Source: Halomonas meridiana (GTDB lineage: Bacteria; Pseudomonadota; Gammaproteobacteria; Pseudomonadales; Halomonadaceae). From it: 64,000 bases of DNA. The translations under genes and the position numbers were made by a program. Where the stretch lies: NCBI RefSeq assembly GCF_009846525.1, contig NZ_CP024621.1, positions 3,720,001 to 3,784,000 on the forward strand. Reading direction: 5' to 3'. The notes below the pieces were generated by a model, which saw nothing but the letters and a program-made list of their open reading frames with translations, was not told where the DNA came from and made no database searches. Positions 43,773-53,299 of the stretch are shown in pieces (within the stretch, counting starts at the first letter, position 1; each line of letters begins with the position of its first letter).

Positions 43773-44891
43773 ATGACTCCCCCACGGCTACCTCTTTCGC
43801 GTCAGCCGCTGCGCCTCATTCACGACCGTATCGCTACCGGATTGATTACCGCCGGTGGCATCGGCGTTCTGTTGGCCATTCTTGCCATTGGTGTTTTCCT
43901 CGTGTGGGAAACGCTGCCACTGCTGACGTTTGGCGACGCCTTATCGCTCAATACCTTATCGCCCCTGGCCTGGGGCACACTCAAAGCGGCACTTGCCGCC
44001 ATGCTGTTCGCCACGCCCATCGCGCTAGGTGCCGCCATGTACTCGGCGCTGTTCATGTCGGCTCGGCTGCGTGGCCGTATCAAACCCATGCTGGAGCTAA
44101 TGGAAGCCATTCCCGGCGTGGTAGTAGGTTTCATTGCCGGACTACTGTTAGCCCCCTGGGTGGAGCAACACTTGGCCAGCACCCTACTGGTGCTGGTGTG
44201 GCTGCCGCTAAGCGCGGGCTTGGCCGGTATGCTCTGGTATGTTGCCAGCGCCAAGGTGCGCCAGTGGCTGCCGCTCTCTTGGGCGGGCGTGTGGCTAATG
44301 CCGTGGCTCGCCATCATGATCACACTCGCACTATGGCTAGCCCCGCTCTTGGAGCACGCATGGTTTGGCGGCGACCTGCGCCGCATGCTCGACCAGCAGT
44401 ACGGCTTGGACTACGCCACCCGCAACGCGCTGATCGTGGGGATCGCCATGGGGTTTGCGGTGATTCCCAGCATCTACTCGCTGGCAGAGGATGCCCTCGC
44501 CGATGTGCCCGCCAACTTGATGGAGGGTGCCCAAGCGCTCGGCGCCAGCCGCTGGCAGGCGCTCTGGAAGGTAGCCCTTCCTACGGCCGGGCCTGGGGTC
44601 TTCTCGGCGGTCATGATTGGTGCCGGGCGCGCCGTAGGCGAAACCATGATCGTTTTGATGGCCAGCGGTAATACGGCGCTCTTTAGCGCTAGCCCCTTTG
44701 AGGGGCTTCGCTCCCTATCGGCGTCGATTGCCATCGAGCTGCCGGAAGCCTCCCCCGGTGGTATGACCTACCACCTGCTGATTTTTGCTGCTCTAGCGCT
44801 GTTTTTGTTCACCTTTTTAGTCAACACGCTCGCCGAGGTGGTTCGCCAGCGGCTGCGTCAGCGCTATCAACGACTAGGGGGTAACCGCTAA
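43773..44891 (+). CDS. pstC: Phosphate ABC transporter permease PstC
   Basis: About 372 residues (a TTG at 43740 would add 11). Membrane protein with about six spans, beginning IATGLITAGGIGVLLAILAI. The ABC permease coupling loop is NLMEGAQALGASRWQALWKV, followed by AGRAVGETMIVLMASGNT. It pairs with PstA to form the inner-membrane channel for phosphate. The stop overlaps the pstA start (TAATG). Confidence 0.93.
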   Translation: MTPPRLPLSRQPLRLIHDRIATGLITAGGIGVLLAILAIGVFLVWETLPLLTFGDALSLNTLSPLAWGTLKAALAAMLFATPIALGAAMYSALFMSARLRGRIKPMLELMEAIPGVVVGFIAGLLLAPWVEQHLASTLLVLVWLPLSAGLAGMLWYVASAKVRQWLPLSWAGVWLMPWLAIMITLALWLAPLLEHAWFGGDLRRMLDQQYGLDYATRNALIVGIAMGFAVIPSIYSLAEDALADVPANLMEGAQALGASRWQALWKVALPTAGPGVFSAVMIGAGRAVGETMIVLMASGNTALFSASPFEGLRSLSASIAIELPEASPGGMTYHLLIFAALALFLFTFLVNTLAEVVRQRLRQRYQRLGGNR

Positions 44892-46303
44892 TGCGTTGGC
44901 TCCCACGTCCGCCCCGCCTCACGGCCATGGGCAGCCTGCTATGGCCATGGCTATGCGCGGCCAGCGTTGCATTATCGCTGTTGATGTTGGCGACCCTGCT
45001 GACGCTGCTGGCCGCCCGTGGCCTTGGCCACTTTTGGCCCGCCACGCTGGAAGAAGTCACTCTACGCTCCGGTGAGACGGTGATCGGCCAGGCGGTGCGG
45101 GAGGCCCCACTGCCCAATGCGACGGGCACAGAGCGGCTCTACTTTACCGGCAACCGCGATATCGACGGTAATAGCTGGCGCTGGGTGGCCTTGAACGACA
45201 TCGCCACCGTCGCCGTACCCAACGACCTCATCCGCCTAGAACGGGCCCCCTGGGGCGACTTCATTGGCCGCCTGGAAACCGTCGAGAGCGATGGCCAGCG
45301 TTTAGAGGGAGATGCCGCTTGGGCATTTGTCGCCCAGGCCATGGCGCTTCCCGAGAGCCAGCGCCCCGTCGCCCAGCTACGGCTCACCGCTGCCGATGGC
45401 CATCGCGTGACCCAACCGTTGGCGGGCGTCATGCGCTTCCAAGCGCCCAACGCCATGTCCTGGCATCAAAAAGTCGCCGCCTGGAGCGGACGTATCTGGC
45501 AATTCCTCAGCGAGGGTCCGCGTGCGGCCAATACCGGCGGCGGCGTCTGGCCGGCCATCTTCGGCACGGTCATGATGGTGATTCTGATGTCGGTGATCGT
45601 GACACCGTTCGGCGTACTGGCCGCCATTTATCTCAACGAGATCGCGCATCAAAACCGCCTTACCCGCTTGGTCCGTATCGGCGTACGCAACCTTGCTGGC
45701 GTGCCGTCGATCGTATATGGGGTATTTGGCTTGGGGGTCTTCGTTTACGGTATCGGGGGCTCCATCGATAGCTGGTTTTTCGAGGATGCGCTGCCGTCGC
45801 CCACGTTTGGCACGGGCGGTCTGCTCTGGGCATCGTTGACCCTGGCGCTGCTGACGCTGCCCGTCGTCATCGTCGCCACCGAAGAGGGACTGGCGCGCAT
45901 TCCTGACGCTCAGCGAGAGGGCGCGGTGGCGCTAGGCGCGACCCGCTTAGAAATGCTGACCCGCGTGGTACTGCCCATGGCGACTCCAGCGATGCTCACC
46001 GGGGTCATCTTGGCCGTGGCCCGGGCCGCCGGAGAAGTGGCGCCGCTGATGCTGGTCGGCGTGGCGAAACTGGCCCCACAAATGCCCGTCGATGACGAAT
46101 TTCCCTATTTGCACCTAGAGCGCAAATTCATGCACCTCGGCTATCATTTATTTGATACCGCGTTTCACGGCGAAGACGTTCAAGCCGCCATCCCACTGGT
46201 GTTTGCCACCGCCCTGCTGCTCGTGCTGATCGTGCTAGTGCTTAACTTAACTGCCATATTTCTGCGTCATTATCTAAGGCGTCAACGAGGGAACGAATGC
46301 TAG
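44891..46303 (+). CDS. pstA: Phosphate ABC transporter permease PstA, with long periplasmic insertion
   Basis: A 470-residue permease; E. coli PstA has about 296. After the first span (near residue 30) comes an extra soluble stretch of roughly 150 residues ([16 protein letters not shown] ... [16 protein letters not shown]), then the usual permease core with [36 protein letters not shown] and the coupling loop [20 protein letters not shown]. It is translationally coupled on both sides (1-nt overlap with pstC, 7 nt with pstB). Long PstA forms are known in other gammaproteobacteria. Confidence 0.92.
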   Translation: MRWLPRPPRLTAMGSLLWPWLCAASVALSLLMLATLLTLLAARGLGHFWPATLEEVTLRSGETVIGQAVREAPLPNATGTERLYFTGNRDIDGNSWRWVALNDIATVAVPNDLIRLERAPWGDFIGRLETVESDGQRLEGDAAWAFVAQAMALPESQRPVAQLRLTAADGHRVTQPLAGVMRFQAPNAMSWHQKVAAWSGRIWQFLSEGPRAANTGGGVWPAIFGTVMMVILMSVIVTPFGVLAAIYLNEIAHQNRLTRLVRIGVRNLAGVPSIVYGVFGLGVFVYGIGGSIDSWFFEDALPSPTFGTGGLLWASLTLALLTLPVVIVATEEGLARIPDAQREGAVALGATRLEMLTRVVLPMATPAMLTGVILAVARAAGEVAPLMLVGVAKLAPQMPVDDEFPYLHLERKFMHLGYHLFDTAFHGEDVQAAIPLVFATALLLVLIVLVLNLTAIFLRHYLRRQRGNEC

Positions 46304-47109
46304 CGTTATCGTCCGCCCACCCGACTCAAACACCGGTGACTCGCTTTACTGCCGAAACCTGCTGTTTGAGCATCAACCAGTTTCACCTCGCGTATGCGGG
46401 GAAAACGGCGTTGCGCGACCTAACGCTCGATGTGCCTCGCCATCGGGTCACCGCCTTCATCGGCCCGTCGGGCTGTGGCAAGTCGACCCTGCTGCGTGCC
46501 ATCAATCGGCTGCACGATCTCAACGAGTCGGTGACGCATCAAGGCCAGATTCAGCTGGAGGGCCAGGACATTCACGCCCCACAGATGAACGTCACCGAAC
46601 TGCGCCGCCGCGTGGGCATGGTGTTTCAAACGCCCAATCCGTTCCCGATGTCCATTTATGAAAACGTCGCCTTCGGGCTGCGTTTACAAGGGCGCATGCC
46701 CAAGCGCAAACGGGATGACATTATCGAGTGGGCGCTAACGTCTGCCGCCTTGTGGGATGAGGTGAAAGACCGCCTGCACCGCTCGGCGTGGCAGTTATCC
46801 GGCGGACAGCAGCAGCGTTTGGTGATTGCCCGAACGCTCGCCGTCCAACCCGACGTGCTGCTGCTGGACGAGCCCGCCTCGGCGCTGGATCCGATCTCGA
46901 CGCTGAAAATCGAAGAGTTGATTCGTAACCTGAAATCCCAGCTCACGCTGGTACTGGTTACCCACAATATGCAGCAAGCCGCACGGGTATCCGACTACAC
47001 GGCTTTTTTGCAGCAAGGTGAACTCGTTGAATACGGGCCAACGGATCAAGTGTTCACCAACCCGCGTTTACAACGCACCGAAAACTACATCACCGGCCGC
47101 ATGACCTAG
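46297..47109 (+). CDS. pstB: Phosphate ABC transporter ATP-binding protein PstB
   Basis: A 270-residue ATPase: Walker [10 protein letters not shown], PstB-type [19 protein letters not shown], signature LSGGQQQR and Walker [13 protein letters not shown], with the His switch in [13 protein letters not shown]. It drives phosphate uptake through PstAC. Overlaps pstA by 7 nt and is followed by phoU after 30 bp. Confidence 0.97.
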   Translation: MLALSSAHPTQTPVTRFTAETCCLSINQFHLAYAGKTALRDLTLDVPRHRVTAFIGPSGCGKSTLLRAINRLHDLNESVTHQGQIQLEGQDIHAPQMNVTELRRRVGMVFQTPNPFPMSIYENVAFGLRLQGRMPKRKRDDIIEWALTSAALWDEVKDRLHRSAWQLSGGQQQRLVIARTLAVQPDVLLLDEPASALDPISTLKIEELIRNLKSQLTLVLVTHNMQQAARVSDYTAFLQQGELVEYGPTDQVFTNPRLQRTENYITGRMT

Positions 47110-47139
47110 GCCCAACCGACGTTACGTCAGGAGTGCTCA

Positions 47140-47865
47140 ATGGATATTACGAGCGATACCCACAGCCAGCATATCTCTCGCCAGTTCAACCAGGAGCTGG
47201 AAGAGCTGAAAACCCACCTGATGGCCATGGGCGGTCTGGTGGAAAAACAGGTACAAGACGCCGTTCACGCTCTGCTGGAAGGCGACAGCCGCCTGGCCGA
47301 AAAAGTGCGTGACAACGACCGCCAGGTCAACGACCTGCAGCTTCAGATCGATGACGAGTGTACCCGTGTCCTGGCACGTCGCCAGCCGGCCGCCTCTGAC
47401 CTGCGCTTGGTACTTGCCGTCATTCGCGCCACCTCGGATCTCGAGCGGATCGGTGACGAAGCCAGCAAAATCGCCCGTAACGCGCTGCTGCTGAGTGAAA
47501 GCAGCAGCGGTATTCGCGGTTTGGTGGAAGTGCGCCATATCAGCGAACACGTGCGGAAGATGCTGCGCGATGCGCTGACGGCCTTTGCCCGCTTCGACAC
47601 CGAGCTGGCCATGCAGGTCGTGCGGGAAGACGAGTCCGTGGACGACGAGTATGGCAGCGCCATGCGCTCTCTAATGACGTTCATGATGGAAGACTCGCGC
47701 TCGATCAGCTCGGTGCTCAGCATCATGTGGGTACTGCGGGCACTGGAGCGCGTCGGCGACCACGCCAACAACTTGGCGGAGTACGTGGTCTACCTGGTGA
47801 AAGGCTTGGATATTCGCCACAGCGACCCCGACACCCTAGATCAGAAGGTACTGAAAAAGTCTTGA
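47140..47865 (+). CDS. phoU: Phosphate-signalling protein PhoU
   Basis: A 241-residue, all-helical protein made of two similar three-helix bundles with the metal-binding patterns DLRLVLAVIRATSDLERIGDEA and SISSVLSIMWVLRALERVGDHA. It links the Pst transporter to PhoR and keeps the regulon off when phosphate is plentiful. Last gene of the pst operon, with a strong terminator 28 nt beyond its stop. Confidence 0.96.
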   Translation: MDITSDTHSQHISRQFNQELEELKTHLMAMGGLVEKQVQDAVHALLEGDSRLAEKVRDNDRQVNDLQLQIDDECTRVLARRQPAASDLRLVLAVIRATSDLERIGDEASKIARNALLLSESSSGIRGLVEVRHISEHVRKMLRDALTAFARFDTELAMQVVREDESVDDEYGSAMRSLMTFMMEDSRSISSVLSIMWVLRALERVGDHANNLAEYVVYLVKGLDIRHSDPDTLDQKVLKKS

Positions 47866-47892
47866 CCTAGCAGGCCATTCCTCCTGCAATAC

Positions 47893-47922
47893 GCCCAGAT
47901 GATTCATCTGGGCGTTTTTTTA
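47893..47922 (+). terminator. Rho-independent terminator of the pst-phoU operon
   Basis: CGCCCAGATG (47893-47902) / CATCTGGGCG (47906-47915), loop ATT, followed by a run of seven T. cysZ starts 12 nt later. Confidence 0.95.
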
Positions 47923-47933
47923 AAGGAGTAAGC

Positions 47934-48665
47934 ATGGTGGATGCCATCACGGCGTTGAGCCAAGGCACGCGCTTGGTGTACCAAAAAGGGCTGCGGCGCT
48001 ATATTTTCCTACCGATCCTGGTCAATCTCATCGTCTACGCCAGTATGCTCAGCGTTGTCTTTCAGCGCTTTTCAGGCTGGTTGGATAGCGCCATGACCAT
48101 GGTACCCGGTTGGTTGGAGTGGCTCTCCTGGCTGATCTGGCCGCTCTTCTTCGTTAGTCTGCTGGTGGTGATCTTTTTCACCTTCACCCTCGTGACTCAC
48201 CTGATTGCCGCACCGTTTTACGGCTTTCTTGCCGCAAAAGTCGAGCGACAAGCCACCGGGCGAGAACCGCTGGATGATCGCGGACTGGCTAAAACGGCCG
48301 TCGACGCGCTGGGTCGCGAACTGGTCAAGCTCGGCTATATTCTGCCGCGCATGGCGGCACTGTTCATTCTAAGCTGGATACCCGGCCTCAATCTGTTGGC
48401 ACCGATCTTGTGGGCCCTGTTTTCTGCCTGGGTGATGGCCATCACTTACCTTGATTATCCGATGGATAACAACAAGGTCACGTTTCGCGATATGCGCAAC
48501 CGTCTCTCACGACGCTGGTGGCCCAGCCTCACCTACGGTGGGCTGATCATGCTGGTCACCTGGATTCCCCTGGCCAATCTGTTCTTGATTCCCGGCGCCG
48601 TCGCAGGGGCGGTGCTCATGTGGGATGGTCATTACCGCGGCACGCACGATGTGGCTACCCCTTAA
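47934..48665 (+). CDS. cysZ: Sulfate transporter CysZ (EI24 family)
   Basis: A 243-residue membrane protein: TLVTHLIAAPFYGFLAAKVE, LVKLGYILPRMAALFILSWI, LLAPILWALFSAWVMAITYL, DYPMDNNKVTFRDMR and a last span with PGAVAGAVLMWDGHY. CysZ imports sulfate for cysteine synthesis. AAAGGAG lies directly upstream of the start, between it and the phoU terminator, so its transcription is probably independent or by read-through. A bidirectional terminator follows. Confidence 0.9.
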   Translation: MVDAITALSQGTRLVYQKGLRRYIFLPILVNLIVYASMLSVVFQRFSGWLDSAMTMVPGWLEWLSWLIWPLFFVSLLVVIFFTFTLVTHLIAAPFYGFLAAKVERQATGREPLDDRGLAKTAVDALGRELVKLGYILPRMAALFILSWIPGLNLLAPILWALFSAWVMAITYLDYPMDNNKVTFRDMRNRLSRRWWPSLTYGGLIMLVTWIPLANLFLIPGAVAGAVLMWDGHYRGTHDVATP

Positions 48666-48692
48666 CGACGCGACAGGTAGAGGCATCGCCAC

Positions 48693-48720
48693 AAAAAACC
48701 CCGCCTAGGCGGGGTTTTTT
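48693..48720. terminator. Bidirectional terminator between cysZ and a small secreted-protein gene
   Basis: AAAAAACCCCGCC (48693-48705) and its reverse complement around TA; an A-run on one side and a T-run on the other serve both convergent genes. Confidence 0.93.
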
Positions 48721-48738
48721 AGGGATATAGCGCTGAGC

Positions 48739-49059
48739 TTACCAACGGATACCGTCACCTTCGTCGCGGTTCAGCTCATTGGCGTCATAGCCCGTTTTGC
48801 TGGTCGCTGTGTCGGTTGAATCGTTGGCGCTGCTAGACGTGGAGTAATCCAGCGTGTCGCCTTCGTCATGGGTCAGGTCGCTAGTGGAGTACTGGGCAGG
48901 GCCCGACGTATTGTGCGAGCTTGGCTCGATGATGTCGTGACCTGCAGAGCGGTCTTTATTCAATTCAATGGACGTGTGGGCAAAGGCCATTGGGCTTGCA
49001 ACCAAACCGAACGCAACGCCTAGAACAGCCGTCTTTTTCGCTAACTCGTTGAATAACAT
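48739..49059 (-). CDS. Small secreted acidic protein with DEGD repeats
   Basis: A 106-residue protein from ATG 49059 (AAGGAG 9 nt upstream). A signal peptide (LAKKTAVLGVAFGLVASPMA, then FA) is followed by an acidic, low-complexity chain rich in Ser, Thr, Asp and Asn with two similar motifs, DLTHDEGD and ELNRDEGD. I recognise no domain. A paralogue at 49625-49924 shares the signal peptide and DLTHDEGD. Acidic, disordered periplasmic proteins suit a halophile; divalent cation binding is a guess. Confidence 0.8.
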   Translation of the reverse strand: MLFNELAKKTAVLGVAFGLVASPMAFAHTSIELNKDRSAGHDIIEPSSHNTSGPAQYSTSDLTHDEGDTLDYSTSSSANDSTDTATSKTGYDANELNRDEGDGIRW

Positions 49060-49384
49060 TGATACGTACTCCTTTAACATGGAGCCAATCGGCGTAGGCG
49101 AGAACCAATGAGCGTCTACGACTAATGGCTAACTTTACACCTAGCTATTGCATTCAGGATGCCACTTTTCCAAAAAAAATAAAAAACCCAATAAAAACAT
49201 ATATTTATTAAATTTAAATAGCGCGCAATATAATGCTGCAACGTCAAAAATACCTCAAAAATATTGTGTAACAATGACACATGCGCTTTCCAAGTGACGC
49301 AAAATGACTCACTTTCCCAGAACGCCTCCACAGTCCTTTCATGCTGACGTGCCTCGTAGAGCACTTCGCGTATGTCGTAGGCAC
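49060..49384. other. Intergenic region upstream of the small secreted-protein gene
   Basis: No supported gene. An AT-rich block at about 49165-49235 and a CACATGCGC at 49278-49286 are followed further upstream by the terminator of the paralogue. This region must hold the minus-strand promoter; no clear -35/-10 pair was identified. Confidence 0.6.
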
Positions 49385-49412
49385 AAAAAATTAGACCCCG
49401 CAGGGCGGGGTC
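49385..49412 (-). terminator. Rho-independent terminator of the second small secreted-protein gene
   Basis: GACCCCGC (49394-49401) / GCGGGGTC (49405-49412) with an A-run at 49385-49390, giving a U-run on the minus strand. It lies 213 nt beyond the stop at 49625; the stretch 49413-49624 between them shows nothing else recognisable. Confidence 0.85.
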
Positions 49413-49624
49413 TTGATCACTCTTACTTGTGAACGATACCGACGTCTGGCTTCCTGTCCTTTTGCGGGATTCCAACCTTGGAGTTCACCCTAACCAGTGT
49501 ATTGATCGTTGTATGATTCATTCCTTGAATCTTCGAGCATCCTTGCTGTGAGACATCCTTGCCTCTTAAATGCTCAACCTTAAGCGTAAGAGTTTTTTAC
49601 AGCTTTGCAAATAAATGTTACGAG

Positions 49625-49924
49625 TTACATGCCGCTATTTTCTTTCGGCAGCTCCTCGGTGCTGTCATACGTCGCATCCGAGTCGTCGCTCATGGAATTC
49701 GGCTCCATGTCGCTGGCATGATCGCCCTCGTCATGGGTTAAATCCTGGTTGTCATGATCAGATGACATGGCCGAGCCGCTGGATTGAGATTCAACCGGTT
49801 GCTCATCTGGAGAGATGTTATCGGCCGGGTCGGCAGGCTCTTGGGCAAAAGCCAGTGGGCTCGCTACCAAACCAAACGTTACACCTAAAATACCAGCTTT
49901 CTTGAGTAGTTCCTTGGACATCAT
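49625..49924 (-). CDS. Small secreted acidic protein, paralogue
   Basis: A 99-residue protein from ATG 49924, with AGGAGG 6 nt upstream. The signal peptide (LLKKAGILGVTFGLVASPLA, then FAQ) is nearly the same as that of the protein at 48739-49059. The acidic mature chain contains DNQDLTHDEGDHASD and many Ser, Asp and Glu residues. It has no Cys and no recognised domain. The two genes are tandem on the same strand, each with its own terminator, and look like a local duplication that diverged outside the signal peptide and the DEGD motif. Confidence 0.8.
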   Translation of the reverse strand: MMSKELLKKAGILGVTFGLVASPLAFAQEPADPADNISPDEQPVESQSSGSAMSSDHDNQDLTHDEGDHASDMEPNSMSDDSDATYDSTEELPKENSGM

Positions 49925-50274
49925 ATTCCGCCTCCTCGATCGCTGTGAAATACCGCTTTAAAAGGAAGAGTGACTTCGTGTCTTACCAGTTCCTGCGGTA
50001 ATCTTCCTTACTCATAACGTTGCAGCCGATATGCCAAAAATCCGCGCATCAAAAAAAATATATTAAAATACAAATGCTTATGAAAAATAGCACCGTGCCA
50101 AAAGTAGGCTTAGCATGGAATCGAAAGCGAATACGGTGGCTACATATGGCACATGCGCGTTGTTTGACCATGCTTACATGCCAATATGGCACACTTATAC
50201 ATAGATTATGCAAACCAGAGAGAGGGCAGTAACGCGTAGGTGAGGAGAGAGGCGCAGGTGGCCCGATCGACGCG
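49925..50274. other. Intergenic region between the small secreted-protein gene and phoR
   Basis: No supported gene. An AT-rich tract (about 50051-50080) and a CACATGCGC at 50150-50158 mirror the layout upstream of the paralogue. The right end adjoins the phoR stop codon. Confidence 0.6.
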
Positions 50275-51567
50275 TTAGTCGTGGACTACCCGCGTAGCCG
50301 GGAACACGCAGCGGAACAGCGCTCCCTCACCGGGCAATGACTCCACTTGGAGCTGCGCGTCGTGGCGTAGTAGAACGTGTTTCACAATGGCAAGGCCTAG
50401 CCCAGTGCCGCCGGTGGCCGTACTGCGCCCCTTATCGACACGGTAGAAGCGCTCGGTGAGGCGAGGAATATGGACAGGATCGATCCCTTCACCGTCGTCG
50501 TCCACTTCGATGCAGGCACTGCCATTGGGCAGCGCCGCCCAGCGGAGGGTGATCTGGCTTCCCGCTGGCGTGTAGCGCACCGCGTTGAACGCCAAGTTGG
50601 AGATCGCACTGCGCAGCTCCTGCTCGCTGCCGACTAGGCGCGCTTCGCAATCGAGCACGACCTGCACGCTGTGTTGCTGGTGAGACAGCGCCAGCGCATC
50701 GCGGCGAATACTCTCTAGCATCGGCCCTACGGCAAGCGGCTGGTGATCTTCTCCCCCTCGGTCGATTTCGAGCCGAGAGAGTAGTAGCAGGTCGTTGACC
50801 AAGTTCTGCATGCGCTTGGTCTGCTCTTCCATCTGACCGATGCCTTTGCCCAAACGAGGCGGCAATAGCTCTTTCAAATCGCCGTACGTTTCCAGGTAGC
50901 CCGAAAGGACGGTTAGTGGTGTGCGCAGCTCGTGAGACACGTTGGCCACGAAGTCGCGGCGCATCTGTTCCAGGCGATGCAGGCGCGTAATGTCCCGGGC
51001 CATGACCAAGCGCTCGTCATCACCATAGAGCGTGATTTGATACTGTAAAATGCGTCGCTCGTCGATGGGCGAGGTGAGGGTCAGTGGCTCGCTATATTCA
51101 CGGGCATTGAAGTAGCTGATAAAACGCGGGTCGCGCAGCAAGTTGGTAATGTGCTGGCCGCGGTCATGGGCCGTTTGCAGGCCGAGCATATCGGTGGCGG
51201 CACTGTTCCACCACTCTAAATCTCCGTGGCGATCCAGCATCACGACGCTATCACGCATCGCCTCAGAGGACTCTTGAATACGCGCGAGGGTGGCTCGCAG
51301 GCGGCTTTGCGTTATGCGCTGGCTTTTTTGGTAACGATAAAGGCGGTCGAAGAGTTCGCCCCACATGCCAGTGGCCGCAGGTGGCTCATCGTGGGGGTTC
51401 AGCGTAAGCCATTTGAACAGGGCTCTAAGCTGACGGAGTTGATAGACCAAACAGAGCGTCAGACCTGCCGCCAGCCCGAACCCCGGGTAGCCCAGCAGCC
51501 ATCCCAGGCACATCCCTAGGAAAGCCAGCCAGATGATTCGCCACAGTTCACGGCTCCACAGGCGCAC
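50275..51567 (-). CDS. phoR: Phosphate-regulon sensor kinase PhoR
   Basis: A 430-residue membrane histidine kinase: two N-terminal hydrophobic segments (IIWLAFLGMCLGWLLGY; FGLAAGLTLCLVYQL), a PAS domain around residues 90-190, the phospho-acceptor His212 in FVANVSHELRTPLTVLSGYL, and an ATPase domain with SNLAFNAVRYTPAG, DDDGEGIDP and GGTGLGLAIVKHVLL. It senses phosphate status through PhoU and PstSCAB and phosphorylates PhoB. It starts 2 nt after phoB, so both are cotranscribed from the phoB promoter. Confidence 0.95.
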   Translation of the reverse strand: MRLWSRELWRIIWLAFLGMCLGWLLGYPGFGLAAGLTLCLVYQLRQLRALFKWLTLNPHDEPPAATGMWGELFDRLYRYQKSQRITQSRLRATLARIQESSEAMRDSVVMLDRHGDLEWWNSAATDMLGLQTAHDRGQHITNLLRDPRFISYFNAREYSEPLTLTSPIDERRILQYQITLYGDDERLVMARDITRLHRLEQMRRDFVANVSHELRTPLTVLSGYLETYGDLKELLPPRLGKGIGQMEEQTKRMQNLVNDLLLLSRLEIDRGGEDHQPLAVGPMLESIRRDALALSHQQHSVQVVLDCEARLVGSEQELRSAISNLAFNAVRYTPAGSQITLRWAALPNGSACIEVDDDGEGIDPVHIPRLTERFYRVDKGRSTATGGTGLGLAIVKHVLLRHDAQLQVESLPGEGALFRCVFPATRVVHD

Positions 51568-51569
51568 GA

Positions 51570-52259
51570 TTACACCCGAGCAGAGAAACGATACCCAGTG
51601 CCCCGCACTGTTTGAATCAGATTCTGGTGCGCTTCACCCAGCGCTTTGCGCAACCGGCGAATATGCACGTCCACCGTGCGCTCTTCGACGTATACGTTGC
51701 CGCCCCACACCTGATCAAGTAACTGGCTACGGGTATAGGCACGCTCTTGGTGGGTCATGAAAAACTGCAGTAAGCGGTACTCGGTAGGGCCCATCTCCAG
51801 GGCCTTGCCGTACGCACTCACACGATGGCTCACCGGATCTAACAGCAGGCCATTGATTTCGATGGGGTCTTCCACACCACGCGGGGTCGCTCGGCGCAGC
51901 ACGGCTTTCAGACGCGCCACCAATTCACGGGGCGAAAACGGCTTGGTGATGTAGTCATCCGCGCCCGCTTCCAGACCCTGAATCTTATTATCCTCTTCGC
52001 CCTTGGCGGTCAGCATGATGATCGGCAACTCGGCCGTGGCCTCTTCACGCTTGAGACGACGGGCCAACTCGATGCCGCTGGTGCCCGGCATCATCCAGTC
52101 CAGCAGCAGCAGGTCGGGCTGGTGATCGACCACCATCGCATGAGCATCCTGGGCGTTGTCCGCTTCAAGCACGCGATAGTCAGCCATTTCCAGCGCCACA
52201 GCGATCATCTCGCGAATGGGCGCCTCATCATCGACGATCAGTACGGTCTTGGCGGTCAT
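51570..52259 (-). CDS. phoB: Phosphate-regulon response regulator PhoB
   Basis: A 229-residue OmpR-type regulator. The receiver domain has the acidic pocket at Asp10-Asp11-Glu12 and the phosphorylation site Asp54 ([10 protein letters not shown]); Lys is in MLTAKGEED. The C-terminal winged helix reads [20 protein letters not shown] and [17 protein letters not shown]. It binds Pho boxes such as that before pstC and the one 85 bp upstream of its own start. Confidence 0.96.
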   Translation of the reverse strand: MTAKTVLIVDDEAPIREMIAVALEMADYRVLEADNAQDAHAMVVDHQPDLLLLDWMMPGTSGIELARRLKREEATAELPIIMLTAKGEEDNKIQGLEAGADDYITKPFSPRELVARLKAVLRRATPRGVEDPIEINGLLLDPVSHRVSAYGKALEMGPTEYRLLQFFMTHQERAYTRSQLLDQVWGGNVYVEERTVDVHIRRLRKALGEAHQNLIQTVRGTGYRFSARV

Positions 52260-52310
52260 TCCAGGGCCTCACGGTGTTCTAAGAAAGCTCATCTATGCGA
52301 AAACAGTTCA

Positions 52311-52361
52311 ATGACATGTCTGTGACGATAACACCATGACTTAATGACAATTCTATGACAC
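52311..52361 (-). promoter_or_regulatory. Pho box(es) before phoB
   Basis: On the minus strand, GTGTCAT-AGAA-TTGTCAT (52344-52361) matches the Pho-box consensus closely. A weaker second site, TCGTCAC-AGAC-ATGTCAT, covers 52311-52328. They indicate positive autoregulation of phoBR. Confidence 0.78.
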
Positions 52362-52370
52362 CCAGCATAA

Positions 52371-53267
52371 TTAGCCAGTCACCGGCCACCCGCTAAGCGC
52401 GATGCCAGCAAAAACCAAAAGCCCGGACCAGTGATTGTTCAGAAACGCCTGGAAGCAGCGGTCGCGGTCACAGTGAAAAATTAACCGCTGCTGATGGGCA
52501 AACGTTGCGGCCATGCCTGCCAAACCCAGCCAGAAGAAACCGCCTAACCCAACCCGTATACCTACCCAGGTAAGCAGAGCCAGCGTCGCCAACTGCAGCA
52601 GGCCAATGATGAAACGGTCGGCACTGCCAAACAGCACCGCCGTGGATTTAATTCCGATCTGTAAGTCATCGTCGCGATCCACCATGGCGTACTGGGTGTC
52701 ATACGCGACCGTCCAGAGCACGTTGGCACTGAACAGTATCCACGCGTCTAACGGCACCTCACCCAGTACGGCACCAAACGCCATCGGGATCGCCCAGGAG
52801 AACGCCGCCCCGAGCACCACCTGGGGAAAATGGGTGTAACGCTTCATGAACGGATAAATGGAGGCCAGCAGCACACCCCCAAGCGAAAGCAGCACGGTGA
52901 ACCCGTTGGTCAACAGCACTAACACAAAGGCGACGGCCACCAGCGCCACAAATAGCAGCTGCGCTTCGGTTTCGCTAATCCGCCCCGTTGCTAAAGGCCT
53001 CTGCTTGGTACGCTTTACATGGCCATCGAAGTGGCGGTCGGCGTAGTCGTTCACCACGCAGCCTGCGGCGCGCATCACGTACACCCCGGCGATGAAGATC
53101 AGTAGCACATCACGGCCCGGCACGCCCTCGGAGGCGACCCACAGCGCCCATAGCGTTGGCCACATCAACAGCCAGGTGCCGATGGGTCGGTCCAAACGCA
53201 TTAGCTGTAAGAAATCGGTCAAGCGGGCCCAACCGGTCGGGCGCAACAGAGAACGGTCCATGCTCAT
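52371..53267 (-). CDS. ubiA: 4-Hydroxybenzoate octaprenyltransferase
   Basis: A 298-residue membrane prenyltransferase with about eight spans. Both aspartate-rich motifs are present: [20 protein letters not shown] and [20 protein letters not shown]. It attaches the polyprenyl tail to 4-hydroxybenzoate in ubiquinone synthesis. It lies 32 bp after ubiC on the same strand, the usual pair, and just before the phoB regulatory region. Confidence 0.95.
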   Translation of the reverse strand: MSMDRSLLRPTGWARLTDFLQLMRLDRPIGTWLLMWPTLWALWVASEGVPGRDVLLIFIAGVYVMRAAGCVVNDYADRHFDGHVKRTKQRPLATGRISETEAQLLFVALVAVAFVLVLLTNGFTVLLSLGGVLLASIYPFMKRYTHFPQVVLGAAFSWAIPMAFGAVLGEVPLDAWILFSANVLWTVAYDTQYAMVDRDDDLQIGIKSTAVLFGSADRFIIGLLQLATLALLTWVGIRVGLGGFFWLGLAGMAATFAHQQRLIFHCDRDRCFQAFLNNHWSGLLVFAGIALSGWPVTG

Positions 53268-53299
53268 GCTTACCTCGTCGAAAAAGTCGCTGCGTTAGC

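Noticed and set aside
49122..49475. A 117-codon minus-strand open frame in the intergenic region
   Set aside because: It runs through an AT-rich block and a strong terminator (49385-49412), lacks a good ribosome-binding site and resembles no protein known to me.
50020..50232. A 70-codon plus-strand open frame before phoR
   Set aside because: No ribosome-binding site and no domain; it covers the probable promoter region of the small secreted-protein gene.
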